Shown here piece by piece: positions 48,691 through 57,853 of a stretch of DNA of 64,000 bases; positions within the stretch are counted from its first letter, which is position 1; every line of letters starts with the position of its first letter. The notes below the pieces were generated by a model. The model was not told the DNA's origin and searched no databases. It saw only the letters and a list, made by a program, of their open reading frames with translations. The DNA comes from Desulfovibrio sp. (GTDB taxonomy: Bacteria > Desulfobacterota > Desulfovibrionia > Desulfovibrionales > Desulfovibrionaceae): NCBI GenBank assembly GCA_030145055.1, contig JAQYWK010000004.1, forward strand, positions 386,701-450,700. The letters are read 5' to 3'. A program made the translations under genes and the position numbers.

Positions 48691-49128
48691 TTAAACAGCG
48701 CCCAGTTTGTATCTGATGCGCAGAATGCCATCTTCAAAGCTATGAGAAGCGATCTTGAATTCACCAATTTCGCTGGTGTTTTCAACGTGCTCTCCGATGC
48801 AAGGACAGGTGTCGAAATCACCAATTTGAATGATTTTAACAGTCTCTGCGTCTTCGGGAAGCCTTTCCAGATTGAATAGTTCTTCTGCTTCTTCAGTAAG
48901 CATAAGATCGTCGGTTACTGGAAGGTTCGCTGAAATAGCCGCGTTTACGGTCATTTCTATTTCTGCTGCTTCTTCGTCTGACATACCGCGCTTGTACTTG
49001 TAGTCGCATTTAGATTTTTTCTTGTTAATGTGCGCACTGAAACAACGACCACATTTAAATTTGCGATCCATTGCTGAATTTAACATATGTTCTGCTGTAT
49101 GCATTCTAGTAAGGGGATCTTTGCCCAT
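48691..49128 (-). CDS. AlaX-type alanyl-tRNA editing domain protein
   Basis: A 145-residue stand-alone editing domain related to the tRNA-SAD second additional domain of AlaRS/ThrRS. Zinc ligands are visible as HTAEHML (HxxxH, residues 8-12) and CPCIGEHV near 108-115. An unusual Cys-rich insert is present (FKCGRCFSAHINKKKSKCDY). Such proteins hydrolyse mischarged tRNA, usually Ser-tRNA(Ala). It lies between the glyA riboswitch and an unassigned AT-rich region and could be transcribed alone. Confidence 0.85.
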   Translation of the reverse strand: MGKDPLTRMHTAEHMLNSAMDRKFKCGRCFSAHINKKKSKCDYKYKRGMSDEEAAEIEMTVNAAISANLPVTDDLMLTEEAEELFNLERLPEDAETVKIIQIGDFDTCPCIGEHVENTSEIGEFKIASHSFEDGILRIRYKLGAV

Positions 49129-49716
49129 GATAAAATCCTTTTGTTGTGAAATAAATATGTTGCAGATTTAGTAATAACTAACTGCGGGATTTCCATTCTT
49201 TCATTTCTTCATTAATTAAATAATCAATCTTCAATTTGTATATTTAGCTAATTAATTCAAGATAAGCTCCATATTTGGTAGCTGATTTATTCTTAGAATT
49301 AATAACTTTTTGAACGCGAGCTAATTATTCGCTCGCTGTTTCGTCGTGAAACTGTCATGAATCGGCTATAAAACCAACTAAAAAAGGCTTTACTAAAAAG
49401 TTAAGCCTTTCAAATAATATGCAACGATTCAATATCAGAAATCTTTTCATCTAATTCATCTAATACTTAGCTTAATCAAATTCTAACGACTCAAAGATAT
49501 CAATAAAAAACTAATCAGTAGTAAGCTTCTTAATATCCACATCTTTCTGCTTACGCGTATAACTACGCATAGTCTCGTATCCGTCATTACCTACGATTAT
49601 ACTTGTTTCGGATAGCGCTTTTATGTGAACCTCTTGTCCTGTTTTCTTTTGAACCATCTGGGGTATCTGTTCTTGGCCCTATCACGACTGCAGCTATTTT
49701 ACATTTTAAAGTAGTT
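49129..49716. other. AT-rich intergenic region
   Basis: About 590 bp without a credible gene. A hairpin AAAGGCTT/AAGCCTTT lies at 49383-49411 without a proper T-tract. A short minus-strand frame (49587-49769) overlaps the regulator gene end and lacks support. Otherwise nothing recognisable. Confidence 0.5.
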
Positions 49717-50613
49717 TTACTCGTCGGGTTTAGAATACTTTTTGAAATGATTTGAAAGCGCGTTCCCAAGCTCTTTTAGTAGAGGAGTGTCCACGCTCCA
49801 AGATTGCCAATACATAGGAACCGACACCCTCATTTCCGGGAGCAGATCAATAAGTTTACCAGAGTCTAGTTCATCGGGTATTTGAAATTCTCCCACCATT
49901 CCATATGCATATTCTCTGCGAATTGCGTCCACAAAAGGTTCTGATGATGGAATATAAAAAATAGGATGTGTGATCTTCACTTCAGGGAAAGCCATCTCAA
50001 GCATTTTGCCTTGGGCTTCGTCTTTTCGGTTAAAGACTGCCGCTGGCGCTTTTGTCACGTTCTTAAGTGTGAAACCATCCTTAAACCACTTATCTCGAAA
50101 TGCCGGGGTACAGACACATATGTAATCTAATGTTGTTAGGTATTGTCTTCTACTACTTTTTAAAGGGGTAGAGTCGGTGCCGATACACCCAACCACCTCA
50201 CCGCGTTTAAGAAGCTCTTGCGTTTGGTTTTCGTCATCAACATACAGATCCAGAAGTACTCGGTTTTCCTTTAAAAACCCATCAAGAGCATCAAACAACC
50301 ATGTTGCGAGGCTATCAGCATTAACCCCGAGGGGTAGCACTGTGAAATTATTTGGATCAACTAAATCTGTATCTTCGGTAAGTTCATGTTCCAAAAGCCG
50401 GACCTGCCGTAAATGCTTGATGAGTTTACGACCAGCATCTGTCGGTTCAGGAGGAACTGAACGGACTATTAATACCTGACCTAGTTGTTCTTCGAAGTTT
50501 TTTATCCGCTGAGATATCGCAGATTGTGTGAGATTCAGCTTTATGGATGCTTTGTCGAATCCACCTTCCTCAATCACTGCCGTAAGTGCTTCTAAAAATT
50601 TATAATCTAACAT
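49717..50613 (-). CDS. argP: LysR-family regulator of ArgP/LysG type
   Basis: A 298-residue LysR regulator. The HTH is LDYKFLEALTAVIEEGGFDKASIKLNLTQSAISQRIKNFE (in part), followed by VRSVPPEPTDAGRKLIKHLRQV, matching the ArgP/LysG subfamily. A substrate-binding domain fills residues 90-290. ArgP proteins sense lysine and arginine and activate a divergent exporter; here the divergent gene 103 bp away is exactly such an exporter. The assignment rests on this pairing and on family motifs. Confidence 0.88.
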   Translation of the reverse strand: MLDYKFLEALTAVIEEGGFDKASIKLNLTQSAISQRIKNFEEQLGQVLIVRSVPPEPTDAGRKLIKHLRQVRLLEHELTEDTDLVDPNNFTVLPLGVNADSLATWLFDALDGFLKENRVLLDLYVDDENQTQELLKRGEVVGCIGTDSTPLKSSRRQYLTTLDYICVCTPAFRDKWFKDGFTLKNVTKAPAAVFNRKDEAQGKMLEMAFPEVKITHPIFYIPSSEPFVDAIRREYAYGMVGEFQIPDELDSGKLIDLLPEMRVSVPMYWQSWSVDTPLLKELGNALSNHFKKYSKPDE

Positions 50614-50715
50614 GGGTACATTATAAGCAAAATTAATAATAAATGAAAATATTTAATTTTACTAATTTAGATCGACTGCCTATGGTTGCATCAACTTAAA
50701 CAACGGAGAAAATGA

Positions 50716-51336
50716 ATGTCCATGATGTTACCATATTTGCAGGGTTTTGGAACTGGAGGGGGGCTGATTGTAGCCATTGGAGCACAGAATGCTTTTGTTC
50801 TTACTCAAAGTATTAAGAAGAATCATCATTTGAAAGTCTGTCTGGTATGCGCGTTGTGTGATGCTGTTTTAATTGCGCTCGGCGTGCTCGGGACAGGGGA
50901 TCTTGTTGCGTCCCATCCAATGCTGATTAAGCCTGCGGCATGGGGCGGGGCATTATTTCTTGCGTGGTATGGCTTTGGCTCGTTCAGGTCCGCGATAAAA
51001 GGGGGCAAACTTGAAACCGAGGAAGTCACGACTACAGGAGTTCGTTCTATTATTATGCTTACTCTTGCGATTACTTTACTGAATCCACACGTATATTTGG
51101 ATACGATAGTCATGCTTGGCTCAATTAGTGGACAGTATAATGGAGATGCACGATATTTCTTTGGATTCGGCGCTGTGAGTGCCTCATTTGTATGGTTTTA
51201 TACTTTAGGATTTGGAGGTCGCGCGCTTGCGCCTCTCTTTAAAAAGCCAGTAACTTGGCGTGTTTTGGATACTCTCGTAGGCGTTACCATGTGGGTCATT
51301 GCTTTGAAGCTTTATGAAAAAGCTATGAGTGTTTGA
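50716..51336 (+). CDS. argO: LysE/ArgO-family amino-acid exporter
   Basis: A 206-residue inner-membrane protein with six helices. The LysE signature GGLIVAIGAQNAFVLTQSIKKNHH is near the N-terminus, and TLLNPHVYLDTIVMLGSI near residue 120 supplies the conserved Asn-Pro. It exports basic amino acids (arginine or lysine). GGAG lies 8 bases before the ATG. It is divergent from an ArgP-like activator, the classical exporter-regulator pair. Confidence 0.9.
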   Translation: MSMMLPYLQGFGTGGGLIVAIGAQNAFVLTQSIKKNHHLKVCLVCALCDAVLIALGVLGTGDLVASHPMLIKPAAWGGALFLAWYGFGSFRSAIKGGKLETEEVTTTGVRSIIMLTLAITLLNPHVYLDTIVMLGSISGQYNGDARYFFGFGAVSASFVWFYTLGFGGRALAPLFKKPVTWRVLDTLVGVTMWVIALKLYEKAMSV

Positions 51337-51450
51337 TTGTAAAAAGTAGAAATAGCGATTCCCCGAATTTTAAAAATAAGTTAAAAGAAAAATAGCATTC
51401 ACCATATCGGTTCATTATCATTAACAATGACTGACTAAAAAGGAGCTATT

Positions 51451-52806
51451 ATGAAAAAGCACTTGTTTAAAGTCGGAATTTTTACGATTTTTCTTGTCAC
51501 TTTGTTTATTTTTTCGGTGCAACCTTCCTTTGCGGATGCATCCTCAAAAGCTGCCCCATACAAGGTTGGCAAGTGGTTGCCTTCAGATCAGCAAACATTG
51601 AATGATTGGCGCACCGATCTCATTCAGCAGACGGATGCAACTGGTAAGGTTCCTTTGCTTCCTGTTCTTCAGGAATTCAAAGATATGATTGAGAATGATC
51701 CTGAACTTTTTATGCTCTTTACCGAAATGTTCAATCAGGTGCCAACCAGGCCACCATACGATAAAGACGCAACTGGAAGACCTCAGATCAGGAATTATAA
51801 TCACATGCTGCAACTGATGAATGCCATCATGACCCGCGCTCCTGAATTTAATAAAACCGGTATGGTGGGGTTCCCGATAAATACTATTTTAAACTGGCCC
51901 ATGGGGACGCCAGCCGGAACAGCTGCTTTTTTAAATGAGAAGGTTAACCGTCAGCTTAAGAAAATTTTGAATCAATGGGCGGTGTATTTAAGTTCGCCGG
52001 ATTCTCGTTATGTTCTAAGTAATGATCCTGAAAGAGGCTGGTTTGGACGAGATGCAAAAGAAGCTATGCCTACTTTTGCAAAGGATTTTATATGTGATCC
52101 TAAGAAACCATATTACGGGTTCAAATCATGGGATGATTTCTTTACACGTGTTTTCCGTGAAGGACGCCGTCCTGTGGCATCACCTAAGGATGACTATGTT
52201 ATCAGCAACGCATGTGAGTCTGCACCGTATAAACTGGCCAGAGATGTTAAGGTGCGTGACAAGTTCTGGATCAAAGGTCAGCCGTATTCCCTTACGCATA
52301 TGTTGGGCGATGAAGAGCTTGCCAAACAGTTTGCAGGTGGAACAATTTATCAGGCTTTTCTAAGTGCTCTCAGCTACCACCGTTGGCATGCCCCTGTGAG
52401 TGGAAAAATTGTGAAAACTCAGATCATAGATGGTTCATATTATGCTGGAGCACAAAGTGTGGGGTTTGATCCTGCCTCGCCTAACGATTCTCAAGGATAC
52501 ATAACACAAGTAGCCGCCAGAGGACTGGTTTTGATAGAAGCTGATAATCCTGACATTGGATTAATGGCGATAATGTTTATCGGAATGTCTGAAGTTTCAT
52601 CTAATGAAATTACTGTTTATGAAGGACAGCATGTAACGAAGGGTGATCAGTTAGGAATGTTTCACTTTGGTGGGTCGACACATACCCTCATATTCAGACC
52701 TGGCGTGAACCTTGAATTTGACCTGCACGGTCAGAAGCCGGGACTGCATTCCAATAATATTCTTCTTGGATCTAGGATTGCGACAGTAAAAAAGACGAAG
52801 AAATAA
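51451..52806 (+). CDS. Exported phosphatidylserine-decarboxylase-like protein
   Basis: A 451-residue protein with a cleavable-looking signal peptide (MKKHLFKVGIFTIFLVTLFIFSVQPSFADA). The C-terminal part (about 200-440) is a PSD-family domain: YHRWHAPVSGKIVKTQIIDGSYYAG, LIEADNPDIGLMAIMFIGMSEVSS and FHFGGSTHTLIF. GGST is the expected self-cleavage site yielding the pyruvoyl group. The extended N-terminal part resembles soluble PSD-like decarboxylases (the group of fungal PsiD). A signal peptide on such a protein suggests periplasmic action on an amino acid or lipid; the substrate is unknown. Confidence 0.83.
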   Translation: MKKHLFKVGIFTIFLVTLFIFSVQPSFADASSKAAPYKVGKWLPSDQQTLNDWRTDLIQQTDATGKVPLLPVLQEFKDMIENDPELFMLFTEMFNQVPTRPPYDKDATGRPQIRNYNHMLQLMNAIMTRAPEFNKTGMVGFPINTILNWPMGTPAGTAAFLNEKVNRQLKKILNQWAVYLSSPDSRYVLSNDPERGWFGRDAKEAMPTFAKDFICDPKKPYYGFKSWDDFFTRVFREGRRPVASPKDDYVISNACESAPYKLARDVKVRDKFWIKGQPYSLTHMLGDEELAKQFAGGTIYQAFLSALSYHRWHAPVSGKIVKTQIIDGSYYAGAQSVGFDPASPNDSQGYITQVAARGLVLIEADNPDIGLMAIMFIGMSEVSSNEITVYEGQHVTKGDQLGMFHFGGSTHTLIFRPGVNLEFDLHGQKPGLHSNNILLGSRIATVKKTKK

Positions 52807-52870
52807 TTCTGCTCACTAAAGCAATCTCTTTAGAAAAAGGGATTGCTTGGTGAGAGGGGAGTCGTAAAAC

Positions 52871-52908
52871 CAAAAAAAAGGCTTAATCATGCGATTAAGC
52901 CTTTTAAA
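52871..52908 (-). terminator. Terminator of first tRNA-fMet
   Basis: Stem AAGGCTTAATC/GATTAAGCCTT with A/T runs on both sides. On the minus strand it ends the tRNA transcript; on the plus strand it may serve the PSD-like gene. Confidence 0.85.
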
Positions 52909-52918
52909 TAAGTCTAAA

Positions 52919-52995
<77 letters not shown>

Positions 52996-53162
52996 TCACT
53001 TGAGAATATAAATACACATTCTCGTATTTGCTGTCAACATTAAATATTGATATTTGCAAATTATTTCGAATATTATCAAGGTCTTAATAAAAATTGGTTC
53101 AACTCATAAGTGAACCGGACCTTGTCTCGGGAACTTTTCTGAAATATCAGAGCAGTTAATTC

Positions 53163-53205
53163 TTCCCGAAAAAAAAAGAACCTGTCAGACGACTAGGTTC
53201 ATCGT
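53163..53205 (-). terminator. Terminator of second tRNA-fMet
   Basis: Stem GAACCT/AGGTTC (with inner AGTC/GAC-like pairs), followed on the minus strand by nine T. Confidence 0.78.
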
Positions 53206-53215
53206 AAAATCTTTG

Positions 53216-53292
<77 letters not shown>

Positions 53293-53336
53293 TCACTGAG
53301 AGCATGTCTACAGTCCAATGTGTAGGGTGTCAATGT

Positions 53337-53381
53337 AAAAAAAAAGTATATTTAAAAAACATTTAAAATATACTTTTTTTG
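53337..53381. terminator. AT-rich bidirectional terminator
   Basis: AAAAAAAGTATATTT and AAATATACTTTTTTT form a stem-loop directly after the membrane-protein gene (minus strand). Confidence 0.7.
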
Positions 53382-53389
53382 CGAGGGTG

Positions 53390-53986
53390 CTATTTAGTAC
53401 TGTTTGTTGTTGGGGCCTTACTACTTATTACTTTTATTGGGAATACTTCTGTTATGTAGAGGGAAAAAAATGCAAATGACATTAATAATATTATTAAACC
53501 GATAATTGAAGAATTTATTTTTAGGCCACCGGGACCTATTTCAACTTCGCTTGTTGGAGCTTGTTCTGCTGGGTCGAGTTGCTCTCGATGTTTCATGTCA
53601 AAATCAAATTGTTTCCAAGCGAGAATAAAGCCGCCTGCAACTAGCAGTAGAACAATTCCAAATAAGGCGTAATTTAATATATATTGTTGTTTTAGTACGT
53701 CGACGCGGTGTTGAAGTTCTTCTGCACCTGTTTTGTAAAATGTCTTTTGGTATTCAGTATATTCTTTCAACACATCATTATGATATTTAAATTTATGATC
53801 ATCTTTTATTAGGTATTCGCTAATAGCTGTTTGATTATTGGGAGGGAAAAGTAGGTGTAAATATCTTTCTGTAATATTAATTTTAAGTTGGGGGGCAGGA
53901 TAACTTGGGGTCTTAGATGCAGTCGGAGATGCAATGAGTAGAGCAGTAAAGAATAGCATTAAAAAAATAATTTTCTTGGCTTTCAT
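53390..53986 (-). CDS. Exported two-helix membrane protein of unknown function
   Basis: A 198-residue protein. A signal segment (KAKKIIFLMLFFTALLIASPTAS) is followed by a periplasmic part of about 75 residues with a probable helix (YHNDVLKEYTEYQKTFYKTGAEELQHRVDVLK). Membrane helices are at about 104-124 (YALFGIVLLLVAGGFILAW) and 160-182, with a cytoplasmic loop (FDFDMKHREQLDPAEQ) between them. The start at 53986 is preferred to the GTG three codons upstream because GGGTGG precedes it. It is enclosed by initiator tRNA repeats. I do not recognise a family. Confidence 0.72.
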   Translation of the reverse strand: MKAKKIIFLMLFFTALLIASPTASKTPSYPAPQLKINITERYLHLLFPPNNQTAISEYLIKDDHKFKYHNDVLKEYTEYQKTFYKTGAEELQHRVDVLKQQYILNYALFGIVLLLVAGGFILAWKQFDFDMKHREQLDPAEQAPTSEVEIGPGGLKINSSIIGLIILLMSFAFFSLYITEVFPIKVISSKAPTTNSTK

Positions 53987-54146
53987 AGCGACCACCCTTT
54001 GAAATATGTCTAATTGTAATTATAATTAAAATAAGCAATGGGGTTTGTAAAGGTTTTGTTTGTGAATATATGTATGTGCGTAATTGTGAATATTAATTAA
54101 TTGGGCGATATATTAGGGTGTGAGCTAAATGATGAGAGGCAATATA

Positions 54147-54186
54147 CCCAAAAAAAAGGCTTAATCTTTCGATTAAGCCTTTTAAT
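54147..54186 (-). terminator. Terminator of third tRNA-fMet
   Basis: Stem AAGGCTTAATC/GATTAAGCCTT with flanking A/T runs; almost identical to the terminator of copy 1. Confidence 0.85.
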
Positions 54187-54195
54187 AAGTCTAAA

Positions 54196-54272
<77 letters not shown>

Positions 54273-54358
54273 TCACTGAGAGCATGTCTACAGTTCGACC
54301 CATTCCTTGTCAATAGCTATTTACAAAATTACTAATATTTCTTATCTCATCTCTCGAT

Positions 54359-55099
54359 ATGACAAAAAACTATGACCTTTCTCTCGTAATCCCTGTTTAT
54401 AATGAGCAGGATAATTTGCGAAAACTAATGCAGGAAATTGATTCGGCCTTAGAGCCGCTTAATATTTCATATGAAGTTGTGTTTGTGGATGATGGCAGCA
54501 AGGACGCAAGTTTGGCTGTTTTAAATGAAATTTCGACAGCCTACGAAGCTGCCAGATATATATCATTTGCAGAAAACAGAGGACAGTCCGCCGCCTTTTG
54601 CGCAGGTTTCGATGAAGCCCGCGCTCCGCGAGTTGCCACAATGGATGCTGATCTACAAAATGATCCCGCAGATCTTCCGGCTATGTTATCCCTTTATAAC
54701 GAAGGATATAAGATGGTTATCGGATGGCGTGGTAAACGCAAAGATGTGTGGATCAAAAGAGTTGGCTCCAAATTCGCTAACGCTGTGAGAAATAAACTTA
54801 CAAAAGAATCTGTCAAAGATACTGGCTGTTCTTTAAAAATTATGGACACAGAAACTGTTTGCGCAATTCCTCGCTTTAACGGAATGCACCGTTTTCTGCC
54901 GACTCTTATGAAGATGCAGGGCGCTACCGTTGCGGAAACTAAGGTTAATCATCGCGAGCGTCATGAGGGTGAATCCAAGTACGGAACACTCGATAGGGCT
55001 ATCGCTGGTGGGCTTGACCTTCTCGGCGTGTGCTGGTTGCAGAACCGTCATTTTTCATATTCAGTTAAAGAGCGTAGCAGCGACAAAGATAATTCATGA
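54359..55099 (+). CDS. Family 2 glycosyltransferase (DPM1/GtrB-like)
   Basis: A 246-residue GT2 enzyme. The nucleotide-sugar fold starts LSLVIPVYNEQDNLRKL, with VVFVDDGSKDAS and the metal-binding ATMDADLQNDPADLP. A later GCSLKIMD and HRERHEGESKYG are typical of undecaprenyl/dolichyl-phosphate sugar transferases. There are no C-terminal membrane helices, unlike GtrB, so it is a soluble or peripheral form. It overlaps the next gene by 4 bp (ATGA). Confidence 0.88.
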   Translation: MTKNYDLSLVIPVYNEQDNLRKLMQEIDSALEPLNISYEVVFVDDGSKDASLAVLNEISTAYEAARYISFAENRGQSAAFCAGFDEARAPRVATMDADLQNDPADLPAMLSLYNEGYKMVIGWRGKRKDVWIKRVGSKFANAVRNKLTKESVKDTGCSLKIMDTETVCAIPRFNGMHRFLPTLMKMQGATVAETKVNHRERHEGESKYGTLDRAIAGGLDLLGVCWLQNRHFSYSVKERSSDKDNS

Positions 55100-55785
55100 C
55101 ATCCGAGAGAAGTGATACAAAAGTAAGTATCAAGGCTCTTATCAAAGGGCTGACAATGCTAGGGGTGCTTGCTTTATCAGTCTATTTGGTAAGATACGCA
55201 GGGCTGTCAGAAGCTCTTGATACCAAGTGGATAGATGACCACGTCACCTCACGCGGAATGACTGGGGTAATGCTCTATGTGGGTATTGCCGCGTTCTTTT
55301 CTGCCATTGGATTTCCGCGTCAGCTTATCTGTTTTATGGGTGGATACGCGTATGGATTTGCTTTGGGAGCACTGCTTGGAACCATTGGTACAGGGCTTGG
55401 TTGTGCATTTGCTTTTACCTACGCACGGTTAGTCGGGCGCTCGTTTATTCAAAGCAAATTTGGCGCCCGTATTCAAAAAGTGGACGATTTCTTAAGTCGA
55501 AGCCCATTTAATATGGCGCTCACAATCCGCTTTTTTCCGCTGGGAAGTAATGTCATAACGAACCTTCTTGCGGGAGTTACCAGTATTCCCGCGATACCTT
55601 TTATTCTTGGCTCCACAATTGGATATCTGCCGCAGAATATAGTCTTCGCACTCTTCGGAAGCGGAGTGAATGTCTCATCAACCATGCAGATGGTTATGGC
55701 AGTTATTCTGTTTGTATTGTCGACTTTGTTAGGTTTTAAAATCTACCAAAAGTATCGCAATCAAGCCGAAGCTGTTGTTGAATAA
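55096..55785 (+). CDS. VTT-domain (TVP38/TMEM64 family) membrane protein
   Basis: A 229-residue membrane protein with about five helices. The VTT/SNARE-assoc domain shows FFSAIGFPRQLICFMGGYAYGFALGALLGTIGTGLGC, RFFPLGSNVITNLLAGVTSIPAIPF and GYLPQNIVFALFGSG. Such proteins act in membrane-lipid flipping or homeostasis. It is translationally coupled to the upstream glycosyltransferase, so a role in handling a lipid-linked sugar is plausible (inference). A strong terminator follows. Confidence 0.88.
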   Translation: MTSERSDTKVSIKALIKGLTMLGVLALSVYLVRYAGLSEALDTKWIDDHVTSRGMTGVMLYVGIAAFFSAIGFPRQLICFMGGYAYGFALGALLGTIGTGLGCAFAFTYARLVGRSFIQSKFGARIQKVDDFLSRSPFNMALTIRFFPLGSNVITNLLAGVTSIPAIPFILGSTIGYLPQNIVFALFGSGVNVSSTMQMVMAVILFVLSTLLGFKIYQKYRNQAEAVVE

Positions 55786-55802
55786 GGTTGATAGTTTTAA
55801 TA

Positions 55803-55846
55803 AGAAAAAGCCCTGTCAGAGTTATCTGGCAGGGCTTTATTTTTTG
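55803..55846. terminator. Terminator
   Basis: Stem AAAGCCCTGTCAGA/TCTGGCAGGGCTTT with a 4-base loop and TATTTTTT. It separates convergent VTT and PAP2 genes. Confidence 0.9.
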
Positions 55847-55864
55847 CTAAGCTTTTGAATAAAA

Positions 55865-56464
55865 TTAAAGTCGAAGTTTTTCGGGAAGTTTATCTTTTAT
55901 TAGATGACTCCAGATCAGCCATACTGAAATTGCTACACATGCTCCCATGGCCCAACCTGCGCACACATCGGTAGGGAAGTGCTTTCCTAAGTATAATCTT
56001 GAATATCCTACCGATAATGGCAAAAAAAGCATCCACGGACGAAGTTTGCGGAAAAAGAACATGCACATCAGCGCGAAGGTCATTGAGTTAGAAGCGTGTG
56101 CGGATGGGTATGAGTTACCTCTTTCTTTTAACGGCTGAAAATCGAGCGGTCTGCGTTGCCACTGACCATCCTCACGAAAATATGTGAGTGGTAGTGAATT
56201 CAGAGGACGAACTCTGCCTATAGTTTTTTTTATTAACCCTGTTGAGAAATCAGCAATTCCCATAGATGCGATGATGACCAGCATCACGATAAGAATTTTA
56301 GGTCCCTTTTTATAAATGCCGAATGCTGTGGCGATCAGTATGATTACCCATAGGAGAGCGGCAGAAGAAACTAGCGGCATCACCTGATCTAACCAGTGTT
56401 TTCTGAATATCTGATTAGCAAGTATGAAGAATTGCATGTCGAAAGTTTGTGTTAAAAAAACCAC
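55865..56464 (-). CDS. PAP2-family lipid phosphatase
   Basis: A 199-residue membrane phosphatase with about five helices. The three PAP2 motifs are present: KKTIGRVRPLNSLP (KxxxxxxRP), SYPSAHAS (PSGH-type, with PSAH here) and SRLYLGKHFPTDVCAGW (SRxxxxxHxxxD). It dephosphorylates lipid phosphates such as undecaprenyl-diphosphate or lipid A in the periplasm. The start is GTG at 56464, supported by CAGGAG 8 bases upstream. It is divergent from a glycosyltransferase gene. Confidence 0.88.
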   Translation of the reverse strand: MVFLTQTFDMQFFILANQIFRKHWLDQVMPLVSSAALLWVIILIATAFGIYKKGPKILIVMLVIIASMGIADFSTGLIKKTIGRVRPLNSLPLTYFREDGQWQRRPLDFQPLKERGNSYPSAHASNSMTFALMCMFFFRKLRPWMLFLPLSVGYSRLYLGKHFPTDVCAGWAMGACVAISVWLIWSHLIKDKLPEKLRL

Positions 56465-56665
56465 TTATTTCTCCTGATTAACCGTTTATCTTGGCAAGTT
56501 GCCTGTTTCCGATTAACATTCCGCGCGTCGGCGTAATGATATTTGTCTTTAAGATTGGCAAATATCAGTATAAGCGATAGCTCGCAAGGGACGCTTCCTT
56601 CGAATAATAAATTAATTGTCATTATAAAAACAGAATTAATACATACCGTTTCTCTGAAATATAAT

Positions 56666-57775
56666 ATGAAAAAAATAGCCATCATTTTACCGCGCTTCAG
56701 CCGTTATGGCGGAGTTGAGAGATTTGGATATAATCTTAGTCAGACTTTGGCTGAGCAGGGTTATGCTGTAGATTTTATCTGTTCACGCTCAGAAGAAGAA
56801 CCTCCGCAAGGCGTAAATGTAATCACGGTAGGACGCTATGGTCTTTGCCGCGCTGGAAAGCTGTTATGGTTTGTCCTAGCCGCGGAAAGAGTGCGCAAAA
56901 ACGGAAATTATGATTTATGCATAAGCCTTGGAAAATCGCTTAATCAAGATATTCTGCGTATAGGCGGTGGGCCTCTTGAATCATTCTGGAATCTATCACG
57001 CAGAGCATGGCCCGCAGGATTTGCGCGCAGTTTTAAGATGTTCCGTAGACGCACTGCACTGGTTAACTTGCTCATAAAATATATTGAAAGGGCGCAAGTT
57101 AGCTCAGGTTGCCGCATGGTCTGCGTTTCGCACCATGTTAAGGAATGGATGATTGAATCGCATCCTGCTATGAGTGAGCAGGAAATAGGGGTGGTCTACA
57201 ACAAGCCGGACCTTTCTCTTTTCGCCAAACCGAGCGCAGAGCAAAGAGCGGAAAGCCGTGCTGAATTTTCTTTGACCGATAATGATGTTGTAATCTCGAC
57301 TGCCACCACAAATTTTGCGCTAAAGGGCGTTTCAAGTCTGATCAAGGCCTTGGCGCAGTTGCCTGATAATTATCATTTGCATGTTGCGGGCGGGCGTAAT
57401 GCCGCAAAGTATCAAGCGTTAGCCGCAGAATTAGGTGTGGCAAAACGCGTAAAATTTCTTGGTAAGGTAACAGATATGCCGCGTTTCTACGGCAATTCAG
57501 ACATATTTGTTCTGGCTTCATATTATGACGCGTGCTCAAATTCAGTTCTGGAAGCACTAGCTTGCGGTCTACCCGTGTTAAGTTCCCGTGATAATGGGAG
57601 TAGCTATTTTCTTCCAGAGAATAGAATTTTCGATGATCCCTCAGATTATATGAAACTCAAAGATATGATTAAAATAGCGGTGAATCAAAAAGACGAAACC
57701 AAATTTGAATGGGACGAAAATATCCCATGCGGAGTAGAGCCATACTTAGAAATGGTAAAAGAAATGCTAAAATAA
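56666..57775 (+). CDS. Family 4 glycosyltransferase (WaaG-like)
   Basis: A 369-residue GT4 enzyme of the type used for lipopolysaccharide core synthesis. The N-terminus is IAIILPRFSRYGGVERFGYNLSQTL. The C-terminal domain has NFALKGVSSLIKALAQLPDNYHLHVAGG, VKFLGKVTDMPRFYGNSDIFVLASYYDACSNSVLEAL (in part) and CGLPVLSSRDNG with its E-x7-E region. The start at 56666 (MKKIAIIL) is chosen as the natural fold start, although the ribosome binding site is weak; the longer frame begins at 56543. Confidence 0.87.
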   Translation: MKKIAIILPRFSRYGGVERFGYNLSQTLAEQGYAVDFICSRSEEEPPQGVNVITVGRYGLCRAGKLLWFVLAAERVRKNGNYDLCISLGKSLNQDILRIGGGPLESFWNLSRRAWPAGFARSFKMFRRRTALVNLLIKYIERAQVSSGCRMVCVSHHVKEWMIESHPAMSEQEIGVVYNKPDLSLFAKPSAEQRAESRAEFSLTDNDVVISTATTNFALKGVSSLIKALAQLPDNYHLHVAGGRNAAKYQALAAELGVAKRVKFLGKVTDMPRFYGNSDIFVLASYYDACSNSVLEALACGLPVLSSRDNGSSYFLPENRIFDDPSDYMKLKDMIKIAVNQKDETKFEWDENIPCGVEPYLEMVKEMLK

Positions 57776-57790
57776 CTCCTTCTATTGTTA

Positions 57791-57828
57791 AAGAAAGCCC
57801 CTCAATTTATATTTGAGGGGCTTTTAAA
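57791..57828. terminator. Bidirectional terminator
   Basis: Stem AAAGCCCCTCAA/TTGAGGGGCTTT with a 7-base loop, between convergent GT4 and hisF. Confidence 0.9.
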
Positions 57829-57853
57829 TTAGCATCTATGAACTTTGAAAATG

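Noticed and set aside
49587-49769. 60-residue frame beyond the ArgP-type gene
   Set aside because: Overlaps the regulator gene end in another frame and lacks a ribosome site.
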